A stretch of 53,428 nt of DNA from Polymorphobacter multimanifer (GTDB taxonomy: Bacteria; Pseudomonadota; Alphaproteobacteria; Sphingomonadales; Sphingomonadaceae), in assembly GCF_014205635.1 (NCBI RefSeq), contig NZ_JACIIV010000024.1, positions 1 through 53,428 of the forward strand, in the 5' to 3' direction. The translations under genes were made by a program, and so were the position numbers. Shown in pieces: positions 28,092 to 36,483 of this stretch. The notes below the pieces were generated by a model that did no database searches, was not told where the DNA came from, and was given only the letters and a program-made list of their open reading frames with translations. Position 1 is the stretch's first letter; each line of letters begins with the position of its first letter.

Positions 28092-28568
28092 ATGGGAAAT
28101 CAAGCCATGATGAAGCGCTTGTCGGTGCTTGGGGTCCTGATGATGCTGGTGGCACCGCTGCCGGCGCTCGCCATCGATGCGCCGCGGTCTGCCCCTGTCT
28201 GGCAGGGCGCTTCGGGGACCGAGGCGGCGGTGGGCGGGCATGACCCGGTGGCCTATTTCAGCGGCTCGGCGATACCGGGCGACCCGGCGATCAGCGCCGA
28301 CTTCGGTGGTGCGCGCTATCTGTTCGCGACGATGGCGAACCGCGATGCCTTTCTGGGTGACCCGGCGCGCTATCTGCCGGCGTTCGGCGGCCATTGTGGA
28401 TGGGCGGCATCGGAAGGGCGCAAGGCCGGCGGCAACCCCAAGGTGTTCCGCATCGAGGATGGCGTGCTGGTGCTGAATTGCAGCCCCGACGCCGAAGCCA
28501 AATGGATTGCCGGGCTGCCCGGCACGCGCGAGCGCGCCACCGCCTGGTGGGCGGCACAGGACAAATAG
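28092..28568 (+). CDS. Exported YHS-domain protein
   Basis: 158 residues. ATG 28092 with GGAGAGG 7 bases upstream. Signal peptide to about residue 28 (LVAPLPALA). The YHS-like domain has GGHDPVAYFS, YLFATMANRDAFLGDPARYLPAFGGHCGW and the Cys/Trp pair in HCGWA. YHS domains occur in metal-handling proteins and may bind copper or other metals. In this periplasmic form the role is unknown. It lies between tRNA-Met and the hydrolase gene. Confidence 0.85.
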   Translation: MGNQAMMKRLSVLGVLMMLVAPLPALAIDAPRSAPVWQGASGTEAAVGGHDPVAYFSGSAIPGDPAISADFGGARYLFATMANRDAFLGDPARYLPAFGGHCGWAASEGRKAGGNPKVFRIEDGVLVLNCSPDAEAKWIAGLPGTRERATAWWAAQDK

Positions 28569-28657
28569 GCGTCGCTACAGGGATCGCGCCCCCGGAACCA
28601 TCGGGGTGGCTGCCGGTTGCCCGGCATTGCCCAAGGCGTTTTTCCGAGGTTAGCGAC

Positions 28658-29605
28658 ATGACAAACAGGATTTCGAAGGGCGCCGCATGGCTTGCCGGCG
28701 GCGCGGTGGCGCTTGCCGGTGCGGCGGTGTTCAACCATGTGTCGGCGCGCGCGGCCGAGAAGAAGTTTCCGCCGGCCGGCACGCTGATCGATGTCGATGG
28801 CGTCAAGGTGCATTACACCGATACTGGCGGTCCTGGCGATGCGATCGTGCTGATCCATGGCAATGCCTCGCTGGTGCAGGATTTCGAGGTGGCCGGGCTG
28901 GTGTCGCGGCTGGCGGCGACGCACCGGGTGATCTCGTTCGATCGGCCGGGCTATGGCTATACCGAACGGCCAACCGACCGGGAGTGGACCGCCGAAGCGC
29001 AGGCCGAGCTGCTGGCGTCGGCAGCCCGGCAGATCGGCGTCGTGCGCCCGGTGGTCGTCGGGCACAGCTGGGGCACGCTGGTGGCGATGGCCTGGGCGCT
29101 GGCGCATCCGGGCGAGGTCAAGGCGCTGGCGTTGCTGGCGGGCTATTATTATCCGACGTCGCGGCCTGATTCGCGCGCTGTTGCGGTGGCCGAGCTGCCC
29201 GGGATTGCCACGGTGTTCAACAATGCCTGGGGGCCGCTGCAGACACGGATCGTGGGGCCGCTCGGCAACAAGATGATTTTTGCCCCCGCCGAAGTGCCGC
29301 CGGCGTTCAACGACAACATGCCGTTCGGGCTGATGTTGCGGCCGCAGCAGATCCGCGCTTCGGGGGAGGATGGCGCGCAGATGCCCGCCAATGTGGCGCG
29401 GCTGAGCGCGCGCTACAACAAGTTGCAGATGCCGATCGTGGTGCTGTGGGGCGATGGCGACAAGCTCGTGGGCCAGGCCGAGCAATCCGAACGGCTGGTG
29501 GCAGAGCTGCCGACGGCAGCAGGTGAGGCGATGCCGGGCGTGGGGCACATGATCCACCATGTGCGCCCTGCGGCGGTGGCGAGCGCGATCCTGGCGCTCG
29601 CCTGA
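28658..29605 (+). CDS. Alpha/beta-fold hydrolase, membrane-anchored or exported
   Basis: 315 residues from ATG 28658 (GAGG 9 bases upstream). N-terminal hydrophobic segment (AAWLAGGAVALAGAAVF) acts as signal or anchor. Alpha/beta hydrolase core: oxyanion LIHGNASLVQDF, RPGYGYTERP, nucleophile elbow GHSWGTL, acid in LWGDGDKLV, His in GVGHMIHH. The triad is complete. The pattern resembles haloalkane-dehalogenase/epoxide-hydrolase-like and lactonase enzymes, but the substrate cannot be told from sequence. Confidence 0.88.
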   Translation: MTNRISKGAAWLAGGAVALAGAAVFNHVSARAAEKKFPPAGTLIDVDGVKVHYTDTGGPGDAIVLIHGNASLVQDFEVAGLVSRLAATHRVISFDRPGYGYTERPTDREWTAEAQAELLASAARQIGVVRPVVVGHSWGTLVAMAWALAHPGEVKALALLAGYYYPTSRPDSRAVAVAELPGIATVFNNAWGPLQTRIVGPLGNKMIFAPAEVPPAFNDNMPFGLMLRPQQIRASGEDGAQMPANVARLSARYNKLQMPIVVLWGDGDKLVGQAEQSERLVAELPTAAGEAMPGVGHMIHHVRPAAVASAILALA

Positions 29606-29629
29606 CGCCGGCCGGGACGGCGTGATTGG

Positions 29630-30232
29630 TCAGCGGCGGTCGTTGGCCAGCAGCGGCGGCGGCGCGGGTGCCACGCTCCCGGCGACAAGCGCGGCTTCGA
29701 AGGCTGCCAGCAGCGCCTGGTTGTCACAGCCAAGCCGGGCGACGACACGCGCGGCCCAGGTGCAATATGCCTGGCGGCGCTCGGCGGTCCAGTCGGGCGG
29801 CGGCTTGCTGGCGAGATCGCGCAGGGTGCAGGTCTTGTCGACAATCTTGACCAGCCGGGCGCGCGCCGAAAGATAGGGCGCATGCTCGATCTCGCGTGAC
29901 CTGCGCTCGGCCTTGCCCAGCGTCGTGTCGTCGGTCACCTCGCGGACGACGTCGGCAATCTCGCGGCCGAAGGTGGCAACAAGCTCGTCGTGGGACGTCT
30001 CGGTATCCTCGATCGTGTCGTGGAGCAGGGCGGCGCACAGCACGACATGATCGGTGACGCAGCCTTCATTGACCAGCAGATCGGCAAGTGCGATCGGGTG
30101 GTCGATGCAGGGGGACGCTTCGACATCCCTGCACCGCTGGTCGCTGTGCTTGCGGGCGGCGAAGGCGAGGGCCTGGAAGACCTTTCGCGTTTCGGTGAAA
30201 GACAGCCCGATGATGGGGTTGGTGGCAGACAA
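29630..30232 (-). CDS. HD-domain small alarmone hydrolase, MESH1/SpoT-hydrolase-like
   Basis: About 200 residues, HD fold only. Motifs follow MESH1 and the SpoT hydrolase domain in order: FAARKHSDQR, the DHPIALADLL strand, AALLHDTIEDTETSHDEL with the HD pair, VREVTDDTTLGKAERR, RLVKIVDKTCTLRDL, and a C-terminal RRQAYCTWAARVV. No synthetase, TGS or ACT domain is present, so it should hydrolyse (p)ppGpp or NADPH-like substrates without making alarmone. The TTG at 30232 is preferred because AGGGAG lies 9 bases upstream; a TTG at 30283 is also in frame. Confidence 0.85.
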   Translation of the reverse strand: MSATNPIIGLSFTETRKVFQALAFAARKHSDQRCRDVEASPCIDHPIALADLLVNEGCVTDHVVLCAALLHDTIEDTETSHDELVATFGREIADVVREVTDDTTLGKAERRSREIEHAPYLSARARLVKIVDKTCTLRDLASKPPPDWTAERRQAYCTWAARVVARLGCDNQALLAAFEAALVAGSVAPAPPPLLANDRR

Positions 30233-30311
30233 TGGCCGGATCTCCCTGTTGGTCGCCGCATCGATACGTGTCGACCGTGCCAATGCGGGTCAGGGACGAT
30301 TCAAGAATGTT

Positions 30312-31304
30312 TCAGGGCAGTGCCGGCCAGTTTGGCATGGTTTCGGGAAGCAGGTCGCGCAGCGCCTGCGGGGCGAGCACTTCGACATGGCGGCCCCAGG
30401 TCATCAGGTGCCACGCCATTTCGAGCAGCCCGCCGGCGTGGAAGCGCACGAACAATGTGCCATCGTCGCCCGCCTCGGCCGTCTGGCTGGGATGGAACTG
30501 GAACTGGCGGGCGATGGGCGCGGCCTCGGCGCTGAACCGCCACACGACATCGACGGGCGCTTCCTCATAGACCCCGAAGGACGGTGCCACGAACGCGCGC
30601 AGGTTGAAGTCGGGATCGCGATCGAAATTGTCCGGCAGCAGGCGGAGCTTGGTGATCTGGGGCATGCTGAAGAAGCGCACCGGGGCGCGAGCGGCAGCAG
30701 CATCGTCGTTCTGCGCGACCAGATAGTGGCGGTGGCCATAGAGAAAGCCGAGCGGGCGCACAGTGCGGGGCGCCTGCGTGCCGCTGATGCGCCCGGCATA
30801 TTGGAAGGTTACCTTGCGGCACGACTTGATCGCGGTGCGCAGTGTGGCGAACAGCGAGGCAGGGATGGCGGGGCGCGGCCCCGGCCGCATTGCCAGACCC
30901 TCGGCTTCTGCCAGCGCGCCGAAATCGGGGTCGATCCGGCGCATCAGCTCGGCGGCGAGCGAGGCGCGGATCTTGGAGGCGACACCGCGCAGCTCATCGG
31001 CCTGATCGACGAGGTTCTCGCGGATCAGCAGCGCAGCGGCATTTTCGAGCGAAGCGAGATCGTCGGCGGTGATGCCGAGCAGCGGGCGGACGGCACCACC
31101 CGAGAGCCGCCAGCGTTTGGCGCGATCGTTGGACGGCACCTCATCGGCCTGGGGAAACGCGGCGATGACGGCATCGCGCATGCGGATGGCGGTGCGGCGG
31201 CTCACGTCGAAGCGCTGCTCGATATCGGTGAGGGTCAGGCCGCCGCGGGCAGCCTGCATTTCGAGCGCGAGCTGGATGAGCCTGTCGGCACGAGCGTAAC
31301 GCAA
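30312..31304 (-). CDS. WYL-domain transcriptional regulator (YafY-like)
   Basis: 330 residues starting at TTG 31304, which has AGGGGG 6 bases upstream. N-terminal DeoR-type helix-turn-helix (RYARADRLIQLALEMQAARGG, then LTLTDIEQRFDVSRRTAIRMRD), a middle helical part, and a WYL ligand-binding domain (about 160-240; PLGFLYGHRHYLVAQ). A WCX-like C-terminal dimerisation part follows. WYL regulators sense small molecules or nucleic acids and control DNA-damage, defence or catabolic genes. Its target here may be the adjacent SDR locus, by proximity only. Confidence 0.9.
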   Translation of the reverse strand: MRYARADRLIQLALEMQAARGGLTLTDIEQRFDVSRRTAIRMRDAVIAAFPQADEVPSNDRAKRWRLSGGAVRPLLGITADDLASLENAAALLIRENLVDQADELRGVASKIRASLAAELMRRIDPDFGALAEAEGLAMRPGPRPAIPASLFATLRTAIKSCRKVTFQYAGRISGTQAPRTVRPLGFLYGHRHYLVAQNDDAAAARAPVRFFSMPQITKLRLLPDNFDRDPDFNLRAFVAPSFGVYEEAPVDVVWRFSAEAAPIARQFQFHPSQTAEAGDDGTLFVRFHAGGLLEMAWHLMTWGRHVEVLAPQALRDLLPETMPNWPALP

Positions 31305-31403
31305 AGCAAACCCCCTGAAATGTCTACAGGGAGGACGTGCCGTGGCAGCGGCGCGCCTGCAAGGGAAGTTTAGCTTTTCGAAACAACCGTTCCCGTTTTG
31401 AGC

Positions 31404-31474
31404 ATGCCAAACGGGGTCATGCCTGGCCTGGGACGCTCGCAAGAGGGCGTGCCGGATGTGACCCCGATTGGCAT
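31404..31474. promoter_or_regulatory. Imperfect inverted repeat upstream of the WYL regulator, possible operator
   Basis: ATGCCAAACGGGGTCA and TGACCCCGATTGGCAT are reverse complements at 15 of 16 positions, separated by 39 bases, about 100 bp upstream of the WYL regulator start. Arms of this length separated by about four helical turns could bind a dimeric or looping regulator. Assignment to the WYL protein is a guess. Confidence 0.4.
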
Positions 31475-31620
31475 CCAAGGGCTGCACGACATGGGGAGTC
31501 GGACAGGCAAAGGTGGCGGCGGCGGTGCCTGTTCGAAGCCGGCAGGCCATGGGTGCAAGCCCTGGCATGCCGGCGCTTCGCTGCCGGGATCGGCGTGTAC
31601 TGCAGCGCCGGGACCCGACC

Positions 31621-31648
31621 CGTGCCGGGCGACCCTCCGCCCGGCACG
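31621..31648. repeat. Perfect 11-bp stem hairpin
   Basis: CGTGCCGGGCG and CGCCCGGCACG pair perfectly around the loop ACCCTC. No T tract follows on either strand. It may be a transcription pause or remnant terminator, or a mobile-repeat scar at the breakpoint of the dehydrogenase relic. Confidence 0.5.
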
Positions 31649-31688
31649 GGGCTGCGCGCGGGACGTTGCACCGTATCCTGTGCAAGCA

Positions 31689-32035
31689 ATGACCCGCGAC
31701 CCCGATCATTTCCTGGCAACATGACCAAGGATGGCGCGCTTTTCCTCGGCGCCGGCGCCAACGTGTCCTATGGTGACACGGTGATCGGCACCAACCACAC
31801 CCTCCCCATGCGCAAGGCGGCGCGCTGCACCGGCGGGCTTTGGGTGGGCAAGTTCATCAGGACCTGCACGTGTCGGCGCGTGCTCACCGCCGAAGCGAGC
31901 GCGATGATCGGCGAATGTTGCAGCCGGTTGTGCGCGCTCAAGGGCTTTGCCGGGCATGGCGAACAGGCCAACATCCACGTGCGCCGCCATGGCGGCCGCC
32001 AGATGCCCTGTGGCGGAAAAGCCGAAGCCGCATGA
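31689..32035 (+). pseudogene. Histidinol-dehydrogenase-like (sulfopropanediol dehydrogenase HpsN-type) gene, C-terminal remnant with frameshift
   Basis: From 31722 one frame encodes about 104 residues that match the C-terminus of histidinol-dehydrogenase-superfamily enzymes: [43 protein letters not shown] and [20 protein letters not shown]. The immediately preceding family block ([10 protein letters not shown]) is present at 31689-31718 but in another frame, so about one base has been lost near 31718-31722. The remaining N-terminal 300 or so residues, including the Zn/NAD core, are absent. Its last bases overlap the SDR start (ATGA), as in intact operons where such a dehydrogenase precedes an SDR. 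Non-functional. Confidence 0.8.
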
Positions 32036-32796
32036 TCCTGCCCGCGACCCCGAGCTTTCGCCTCGATGGCAAGCGTGCGCTGGTGACCGGGGCGGGGCGG
32101 GGTATCGGATTGGCACTGGCAGCAGCACTTGCCGGCCAGGGTGCGCATGTGACCTTGGTGGCGCGGAGCTGGGACGGGATTGCCGCAGCAGCAGAAGCCA
32201 TCGGCGCCCGCGGCGAGGCGGCGACGGCGGAGATGCTCGATGTTTCCAGGTTCAGCGCCGTCCAGCGCTTCTTCGAGGAACGGCCGGCGTTCGACATCCT
32301 CATCAACAACGCCGGCACCAACCGGCCGATGCCGATGATGGCGGTGGGCGAGAGCGATTATGACGCGGTGATGGACCTGAACGTCAAGGCGGCGTTCTTC
32401 GTGGCGCAGGCGGCGGTGCGGCGGCTGCTGGCGGAGGGCAAGCCCGGCAGCCTCATCCATATCGGCAGCCAGATGGGGCATGTGGGCGGGCCCGACCGCT
32501 CGCTCTACTGCGCCTCCAAATGGGCGCTGGAGGGGATGAGCAAGGCCTTCGCGCTCGACCTGGCCGAAGCCGGCATCCGATCCAACACCATCGCGCCGAC
32601 CTTCATCGAGACGCCGCTCACCAGGCCGTATTTCGAGGACGCTGCCTTCAAGGCGCGTGTGATCGAGAAGATCAAGCTCGGCCGGCTGGGGCAGGTCGAG
32701 GACGTGATGGGTGCGGCGGTGTTCCTGGCGTCGGAGGCTTCCGCACTGGTGACCGGCACGAGCTTGATCGTCGATGGGGGTTGGACGGCCGATTAG
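32032..32796 (+). CDS. Short-chain dehydrogenase/reductase (classical SDR)
   Basis: 254 residues from ATG 32032, which overlaps the stop of the preceding relic. NAD(P)-binding [16 protein letters not shown], the NNAG motif in [12 protein letters not shown], catalytic Ser in [10 protein letters not shown] and Tyr-x-x-x-Lys in [31 protein letters not shown] marks the usual substrate-loop start. ARS after beta-2 suggests NADP preference. Classical 3-oxoacyl-ACP-reductase-like SDR; true substrate probably a polyol or sugar derivative because homologues pair with the HpsN-like dehydrogenase. Now left without that partner. Overlaps the convergent methyltransferase by 4 bases. Confidence 0.9.
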   Translation: MILPATPSFRLDGKRALVTGAGRGIGLALAAALAGQGAHVTLVARSWDGIAAAAEAIGARGEAATAEMLDVSRFSAVQRFFEERPAFDILINNAGTNRPMPMMAVGESDYDAVMDLNVKAAFFVAQAAVRRLLAEGKPGSLIHIGSQMGHVGGPDRSLYCASKWALEGMSKAFALDLAEAGIRSNTIAPTFIETPLTRPYFEDAAFKARVIEKIKLGRLGQVEDVMGAAVFLASEASALVTGTSLIVDGGWTAD

Positions 32797-33344
32797 CGCT
32801 TCGGGACCGTCCAGAGATAGACGGTCCGGCCTTCGAACGTTTCTTCGCGCTCGGGCTTCCAGTCGCTCATGTCGAAGGCATGGCTCACGATTCTCGTCCC
32901 CGGCTTGAGGCTCGAGAGCAATTTGGGACGCAGCTTCAGGTTCAATTGCGGCAGCAGGTACAGGGTGACGACGGTTGCGCTGCTGAAATCGACTTCGAAC
33001 AGATCCTCGTTGCGAAACTCGACGAGGTTGGTCACGCCGGCTTCCTTGGCCTTGGCATTGGCTTCGGCGATGCGCTCGGGGTTGATGTCGATGCCGACGG
33101 AGCGTGTTCCGAACTTTTTCGCCGCCGTGATCGGGATGCGGCCATCGCCCGAGCCGAGATCGAAGAGCACGTCGTTCTTGCCGACCTTGGCCATCGCCAG
33201 CATTCCGTCCACGGCCGCTTGCGGGGTGGGCACGAACACCACGTCGGGCTCGCGCAGCTTGCGTGAAGACTGGGCGGTTGGGGTTTGCGCGAATGTTGCA
33301 GCGGGAACGGCAGCCAGCAGCAGCGCTATGATCATCGTCTTCAT
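32793..33344 (-). CDS. Exported class I SAM-dependent methyltransferase-like protein
   Basis: 183 residues from ATG 33344, with a clear signal peptide (MKTMIIALLLAAVPAATFAQ). The Rossmann methyltransferase core includes motif I DVLFDLGSGDGRIPITAAK, the acidic end of beta-2 in SVGIDINPERIAEAN, and a post-motif LYLLPQLNLKLRP. A SAM enzyme with an export signal is unusual because SAM is cytosolic; homologues with this layout are common in sphingomonads. Start and stop overlap the permease stop (ATGA), so it is coupled to the permease gene. Confidence 0.87.
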   Translation of the reverse strand: MKTMIIALLLAAVPAATFAQTPTAQSSRKLREPDVVFVPTPQAAVDGMLAMAKVGKNDVLFDLGSGDGRIPITAAKKFGTRSVGIDINPERIAEANAKAKEAGVTNLVEFRNEDLFEVDFSSATVVTLYLLPQLNLKLRPKLLSSLKPGTRIVSHAFDMSDWKPEREETFEGRTVYLWTVPKR

Positions 33345-34657
33345 CCGACAGTCTCCTTCAGTTGGGTTGGACGTACAAACAGCAAGAGCATCGCCCCGAT
33401 CGCCAGCACCCCGACACCGACCAGCGCGCCGGCTTTGGTGTATTGGAGGCTGGACCAGAGCAGCCACGCGTTGGTGGCGCAGAACAGCGCCGGCAGCAGC
33501 GGATAGAGGGGGACCCGGAAGGGCCGGGGAACTTCGGGCTCACGAATTCGCAGCACGAACAGGGCGACACCGACAGCCAGGAAGAACAGCCAGAACACCG
33601 GCGCCGTATAGTCGACGGCCAGCTGGAAACCGTCGCGCGCGAAGCCGCCGGCGATGGTCAGTGCCAGCGCCACTGCGCCCTGCAGCAGCAGGGCATTGCC
33701 GGGCGTGCCGCGCTGGCCATCCCATTGCCCGAGCCAGCGCAGCGCCGGTGTGTCGCGTCCCATCGCCCAGTTGCTCCGCCCACCGGTGAAGATCGTCGCA
33801 TTGGCGGAGGTGAGGGCCGCAACGGCGATCGCTACGCTGATCATGACTGTGCCCGGTGCCCCGAACACCCGGCCCATCAATGTCGCAGCGACGGCATCGG
33901 TTCCTGCCATGCCACCGAGCCCCAGCCCGCGGAGATAGGCGAGATTGGCCAGCATGTAGAGCAGCGTGACCACCCCGAGGCTGAGCATCAGCAGCGGGGC
34001 GATGCGGCGCGGTGCATCTGGGAGTTCGCCTGTCACATAGACGATCTCGTTCCAGCCGCCATAGGTGAGCAGCACGAGCACCATGATCGTTCCGAAGTCA
34101 CTGGTCGCGACGACCGGCAGCGCCGCTTCGGCGCTCGGCTCGGGGGCCAGCACCAGCCCGGCCGCGATGACCATCAGCACGGCGGCGACCTCGACGATGG
34201 TGAGGACCAGCTGGACCCTGGTGCCGGCCCGCACACCCAGCCAGTTGATCGCAGTCAGCCCGACGATGACGATCGCTGCCCAGATCGTCGAGGACAGCGG
34301 ACCGAAGCTGTAGATTTCGCTGGCATAGTCGCCGAACACATAGGCGAGCAGCACGGCCGATCCGGTCTGGATGACCGACAGCCTGGCCCAGGCGTATAAA
34401 AACCCCGTGCGGACGCCATAGGCCCTGGTGAGGAAGCCGTAATCGCCGCCTGCTCCAGGATAGGCAGAGGCGAGTTCGGCATAGCAGAGCGCGCCCACGA
34501 CCGAGATGACGCCGCCTGCAACCCAGGCGAGCAGCATCATCGTCTCGCTGGCGGCCATGCCGGCAATGAGCGAGGGCGTGCGAAAGATGCCGGCGCCCAC
34601 GACGATGCCGACGGCGATCGCGACCGCATCGCGGCCACGCAGCCGCGCCTGTGGCAA
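33341..34657 (-). CDS. Amino acid-polyamine-organocation (APC) family permease
   Basis: Twelve-helix inner-membrane amino-acid permease of about 438 residues. AIAVGIVVGAGIFRTPSLIAG is the APC helix-1 signature; YAELASAYPGAGGDYGFLTRAYG is the helix-2/3 motif; the C-terminal half is hydrophobic through LLLFVRPTQ. The start is uncertain. TTG 34657 gives a normal short N-terminus but has no ribosome site. AGGGGGGA lies 5 bases before an ATC at 34678 in the same frame, and an ATG at 34840 overlapping the SRAP 3' end would add an atypical 60-residue leader. It is followed by the methyltransferase with a 4-base overlap. Confidence 0.88.
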   Translation of the reverse strand: MPQARLRGRDAVAIAVGIVVGAGIFRTPSLIAGMAASETMMLLAWVAGGVISVVGALCYAELASAYPGAGGDYGFLTRAYGVRTGFLYAWARLSVIQTGSAVLLAYVFGDYASEIYSFGPLSSTIWAAIVIVGLTAINWLGVRAGTRVQLVLTIVEVAAVLMVIAAGLVLAPEPSAEAALPVVATSDFGTIMVLVLLTYGGWNEIVYVTGELPDAPRRIAPLLMLSLGVVTLLYMLANLAYLRGLGLGGMAGTDAVAATLMGRVFGAPGTVMISVAIAVAALTSANATIFTGGRSNWAMGRDTPALRWLGQWDGQRGTPGNALLLQGAVALALTIAGGFARDGFQLAVDYTAPVFWLFFLAVGVALFVLRIREPEVPRPFRVPLYPLLPALFCATNAWLLWSSLQYTKAGALVGVGVLAIGAMLLLFVRPTQLKETVG

Positions 34658-34802
34658 GGTGGCAGATGAAAAAGAGATCTTATCCCCCCTCGCCGGACCA
34701 ATTGTGTCCGAACGCGGGAGGTGGCGATCGGTTCCATGGGTGGCGAACACGTCGGGGGATGCGGCAGACAGGGCGGCCGGAGCGGCGCAGCGGTGGTGCA
34801 GT

Positions 34803-35486
34803 TCAACCCGCTGGCTGAACCTCATCATTGGCGGCACCATCCAGCAGCGCGCCGCGGGCGACGATTGTCAGTGCGCCGTCGGGGAGCGGCTTCTGCAGCC
34901 GGCTTGCTTCCGCCCAGGGTGCGGTCAGCCACGTTTCGAGCTCCTCCTTGCTCGAGAGGATGACCGGCATCGCCTTGGGGTGGACGCTGCCGACCTCGGC
35001 ACTTGGGTCGGTCGTCAGAAAGGCGAACAGGTCGCAGCTGATCTCGCCTTCGGCAAGCTTGCGAGTCGAGGTCCAGCCGGTCCAGATGCCGGCGAAAAAG
35101 GCCAGCGGCCGGACATGATCACGCGCGAACCACACCGGCTCCGGCTTTCCATCGGCATTGCGCCCCGACTCGCTGAAGGATGTGAACGGGACGAGGCACC
35201 GCGACGGCTGCGCCAGCCACCGCCGCCAGTGCGGGCTCGCGGTGTTGCGGACGTTGGTGATGCCCCTGTCGACCTTCTTGCCCTGAAGGGCGAATGTCGG
35301 GCTGGGCATGCCCCAGCGCGCCATGGCGAGTTCGCGGACACCATCGGTGCCGGTGCGGACGATGGGAGCGGCATTGTCCGGGAAGATCGCCGGCAGCATG
35401 GGCAGGTTGCCGCTGGTGTCGCGCATGGCATCGGCGAGCGCGCGGATTGCCTGTTGTCCGCTGGTCAAGGCGTAGAGATTGCACAT
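34803..35486 (-). CDS. SOS response-associated peptidase (SRAP domain, YedK/HMCES-like)
   Basis: 227 residues from ATG 35486, so that Cys2 follows the initiator Met (MCNLY), as required for catalysis. SRAP proteins form a stable thiazolidine crosslink with abasic sites in single-stranded DNA. Other active-site parts are visible: NVRNTASPHWRRWL, RCLVPFTSFSE, FAGIWTGW, and the essential His in GSVHPKAMPVIL. The sequence is complete. It heads a minus-strand run with the permease and methyltransferase, an arrangement without an obvious shared function. Confidence 0.95.
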   Translation of the reverse strand: MCNLYALTSGQQAIRALADAMRDTSGNLPMLPAIFPDNAAPIVRTGTDGVRELAMARWGMPSPTFALQGKKVDRGITNVRNTASPHWRRWLAQPSRCLVPFTSFSESGRNADGKPEPVWFARDHVRPLAFFAGIWTGWTSTRKLAEGEISCDLFAFLTTDPSAEVGSVHPKAMPVILSSKEELETWLTAPWAEASRLQKPLPDGALTIVARGALLDGAANDEVQPAG

Positions 35487-35596
35487 TGCCGCTGTCTTAC
35501 GCCACCCGGGCAAATCATGCACGGCATTGGCGCGGATGCCAGGCAGGGAAGCGGAAGGGTGCAGGCCGCGATGTGGCAGCCTGCCCCCCTGCTCCG

Positions 35597-36481
35597 CTAT
35601 CGACGGTTGATGTCGTCCCGGTGAAGCGAATGCCCAGCGGAATCGACGCCGTGACCGGTCTCCTCCTCGCCGTGCAGGCGTTCGACTTCGACCTCGGTGT
35701 GGCGGACGGTATTGTCGACCTGCTGGACTCTTTCACCGACAGTCTTGCCGATGACGACTTCCTCGCGAACCTCGGCGTGCTTGTCGATGACGGCTTCTTC
35801 GGATGTCTCGATGACCTCGATGGTGCGTTCGCGGAGCAGATCGCCAGCGTCCGCGACATGGTCACCCGACACCGGGCGGCGATCGATGGTCACATTTTCC
35901 TCACGCAACCGGACCGACTCGTGCACCGGCTCTTCGACGATATAAGACCTGACGCGGACACCGCCGCGGGCGATCTCGCGCTTGCCGACCCGCAGATGCT
36001 CCTCGACGATGGGGATGCGGGTCTCGTCGGGTTCACCGAGGTCGGCGCGGCTTTCCCGACCGGCCAGGCCGCCGGCGGCCAGGGCGGAGGCGGTGCCGCC
36101 ATGGGCAAGTGCGTCCGTGTCCCGACGGTCATCGGTCCATCCATCGTCGCGCCAGCTTGCGGTGCGCTCGTCGAGATCGACGGCGCCGTCATCATCGAGG
36201 ATATCGATGGCGCGATCGACGTCGGTGTCTTCGACGCGGGCGGTGAGCAGATAGGCGCCGCGGCGCAGACCCTCCTCATAATGATGCTCGTCGCCGGTGA
36301 AGAGCGCCTTGATATCCTCCCACAGGCTGCGGTCCTGATGTGTGGCCGAGGTGCCGGCGGTGCCGAGACTGCCCTGATCGAGGATGGTGACATTGTCGTT
36401 GCTGATTCCGACGTCCGAAAGACGATCGCGAGCGCGCTCGGCGTCGGCGCGACTGTCGAACATGGCGGTGAGTGTACGCAT
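35597..36481 (-). CDS. Stress protein with YflT-like N-terminus and DUF2382 (YsnF/AvaK) domain
   Basis: 294 residues. ATG 36481 has AAGGAAG 8 bases upstream. The N-terminal part (RTLTAMFDSRADAERARDRL) resembles general stress protein 17M/YflT. An Asp-rich linker follows, and then a C-terminal DUF2382 domain (about 165-280: IPIVEEHLRVGKREIARGGV, VHESVRLREENVTIDRRPV, RERTIEVIETSEEAVIDK). DUF2382 proteins are associated with desiccation, heat and irradiation survival; the biochemical role is unknown. Starts 2 bases after the short DUF2382 gene, same operon. Confidence 0.88.
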   Translation of the reverse strand: MRTLTAMFDSRADAERARDRLSDVGISNDNVTILDQGSLGTAGTSATHQDRSLWEDIKALFTGDEHHYEEGLRRGAYLLTARVEDTDVDRAIDILDDDGAVDLDERTASWRDDGWTDDRRDTDALAHGGTASALAAGGLAGRESRADLGEPDETRIPIVEEHLRVGKREIARGGVRVRSYIVEEPVHESVRLREENVTIDRRPVSGDHVADAGDLLRERTIEVIETSEEAVIDKHAEVREEVVIGKTVGERVQQVDNTVRHTEVEVERLHGEEETGHGVDSAGHSLHRDDINRR

Positions 36482-36483
36482 GA

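Larger units (their letters stand above)
31305..31688. other. Intergenic stretch with inverted repeats, no gene seen
   Basis: 384 bp between the divergent WYL regulator and the dehydrogenase relic. Neither strand has a frame with recognisable protein. It contains a 16-base inverted repeat with one mismatch (ATGCCAAACGGGGTCA at 31404-31419; TGACCCCGATTGGCAT at 31459-31474), a plausible regulator site, and a strong GC hairpin at 31621-31648. The 5' part of the broken dehydrogenase gene would be expected here but is not detectable. Confidence 0.6.
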
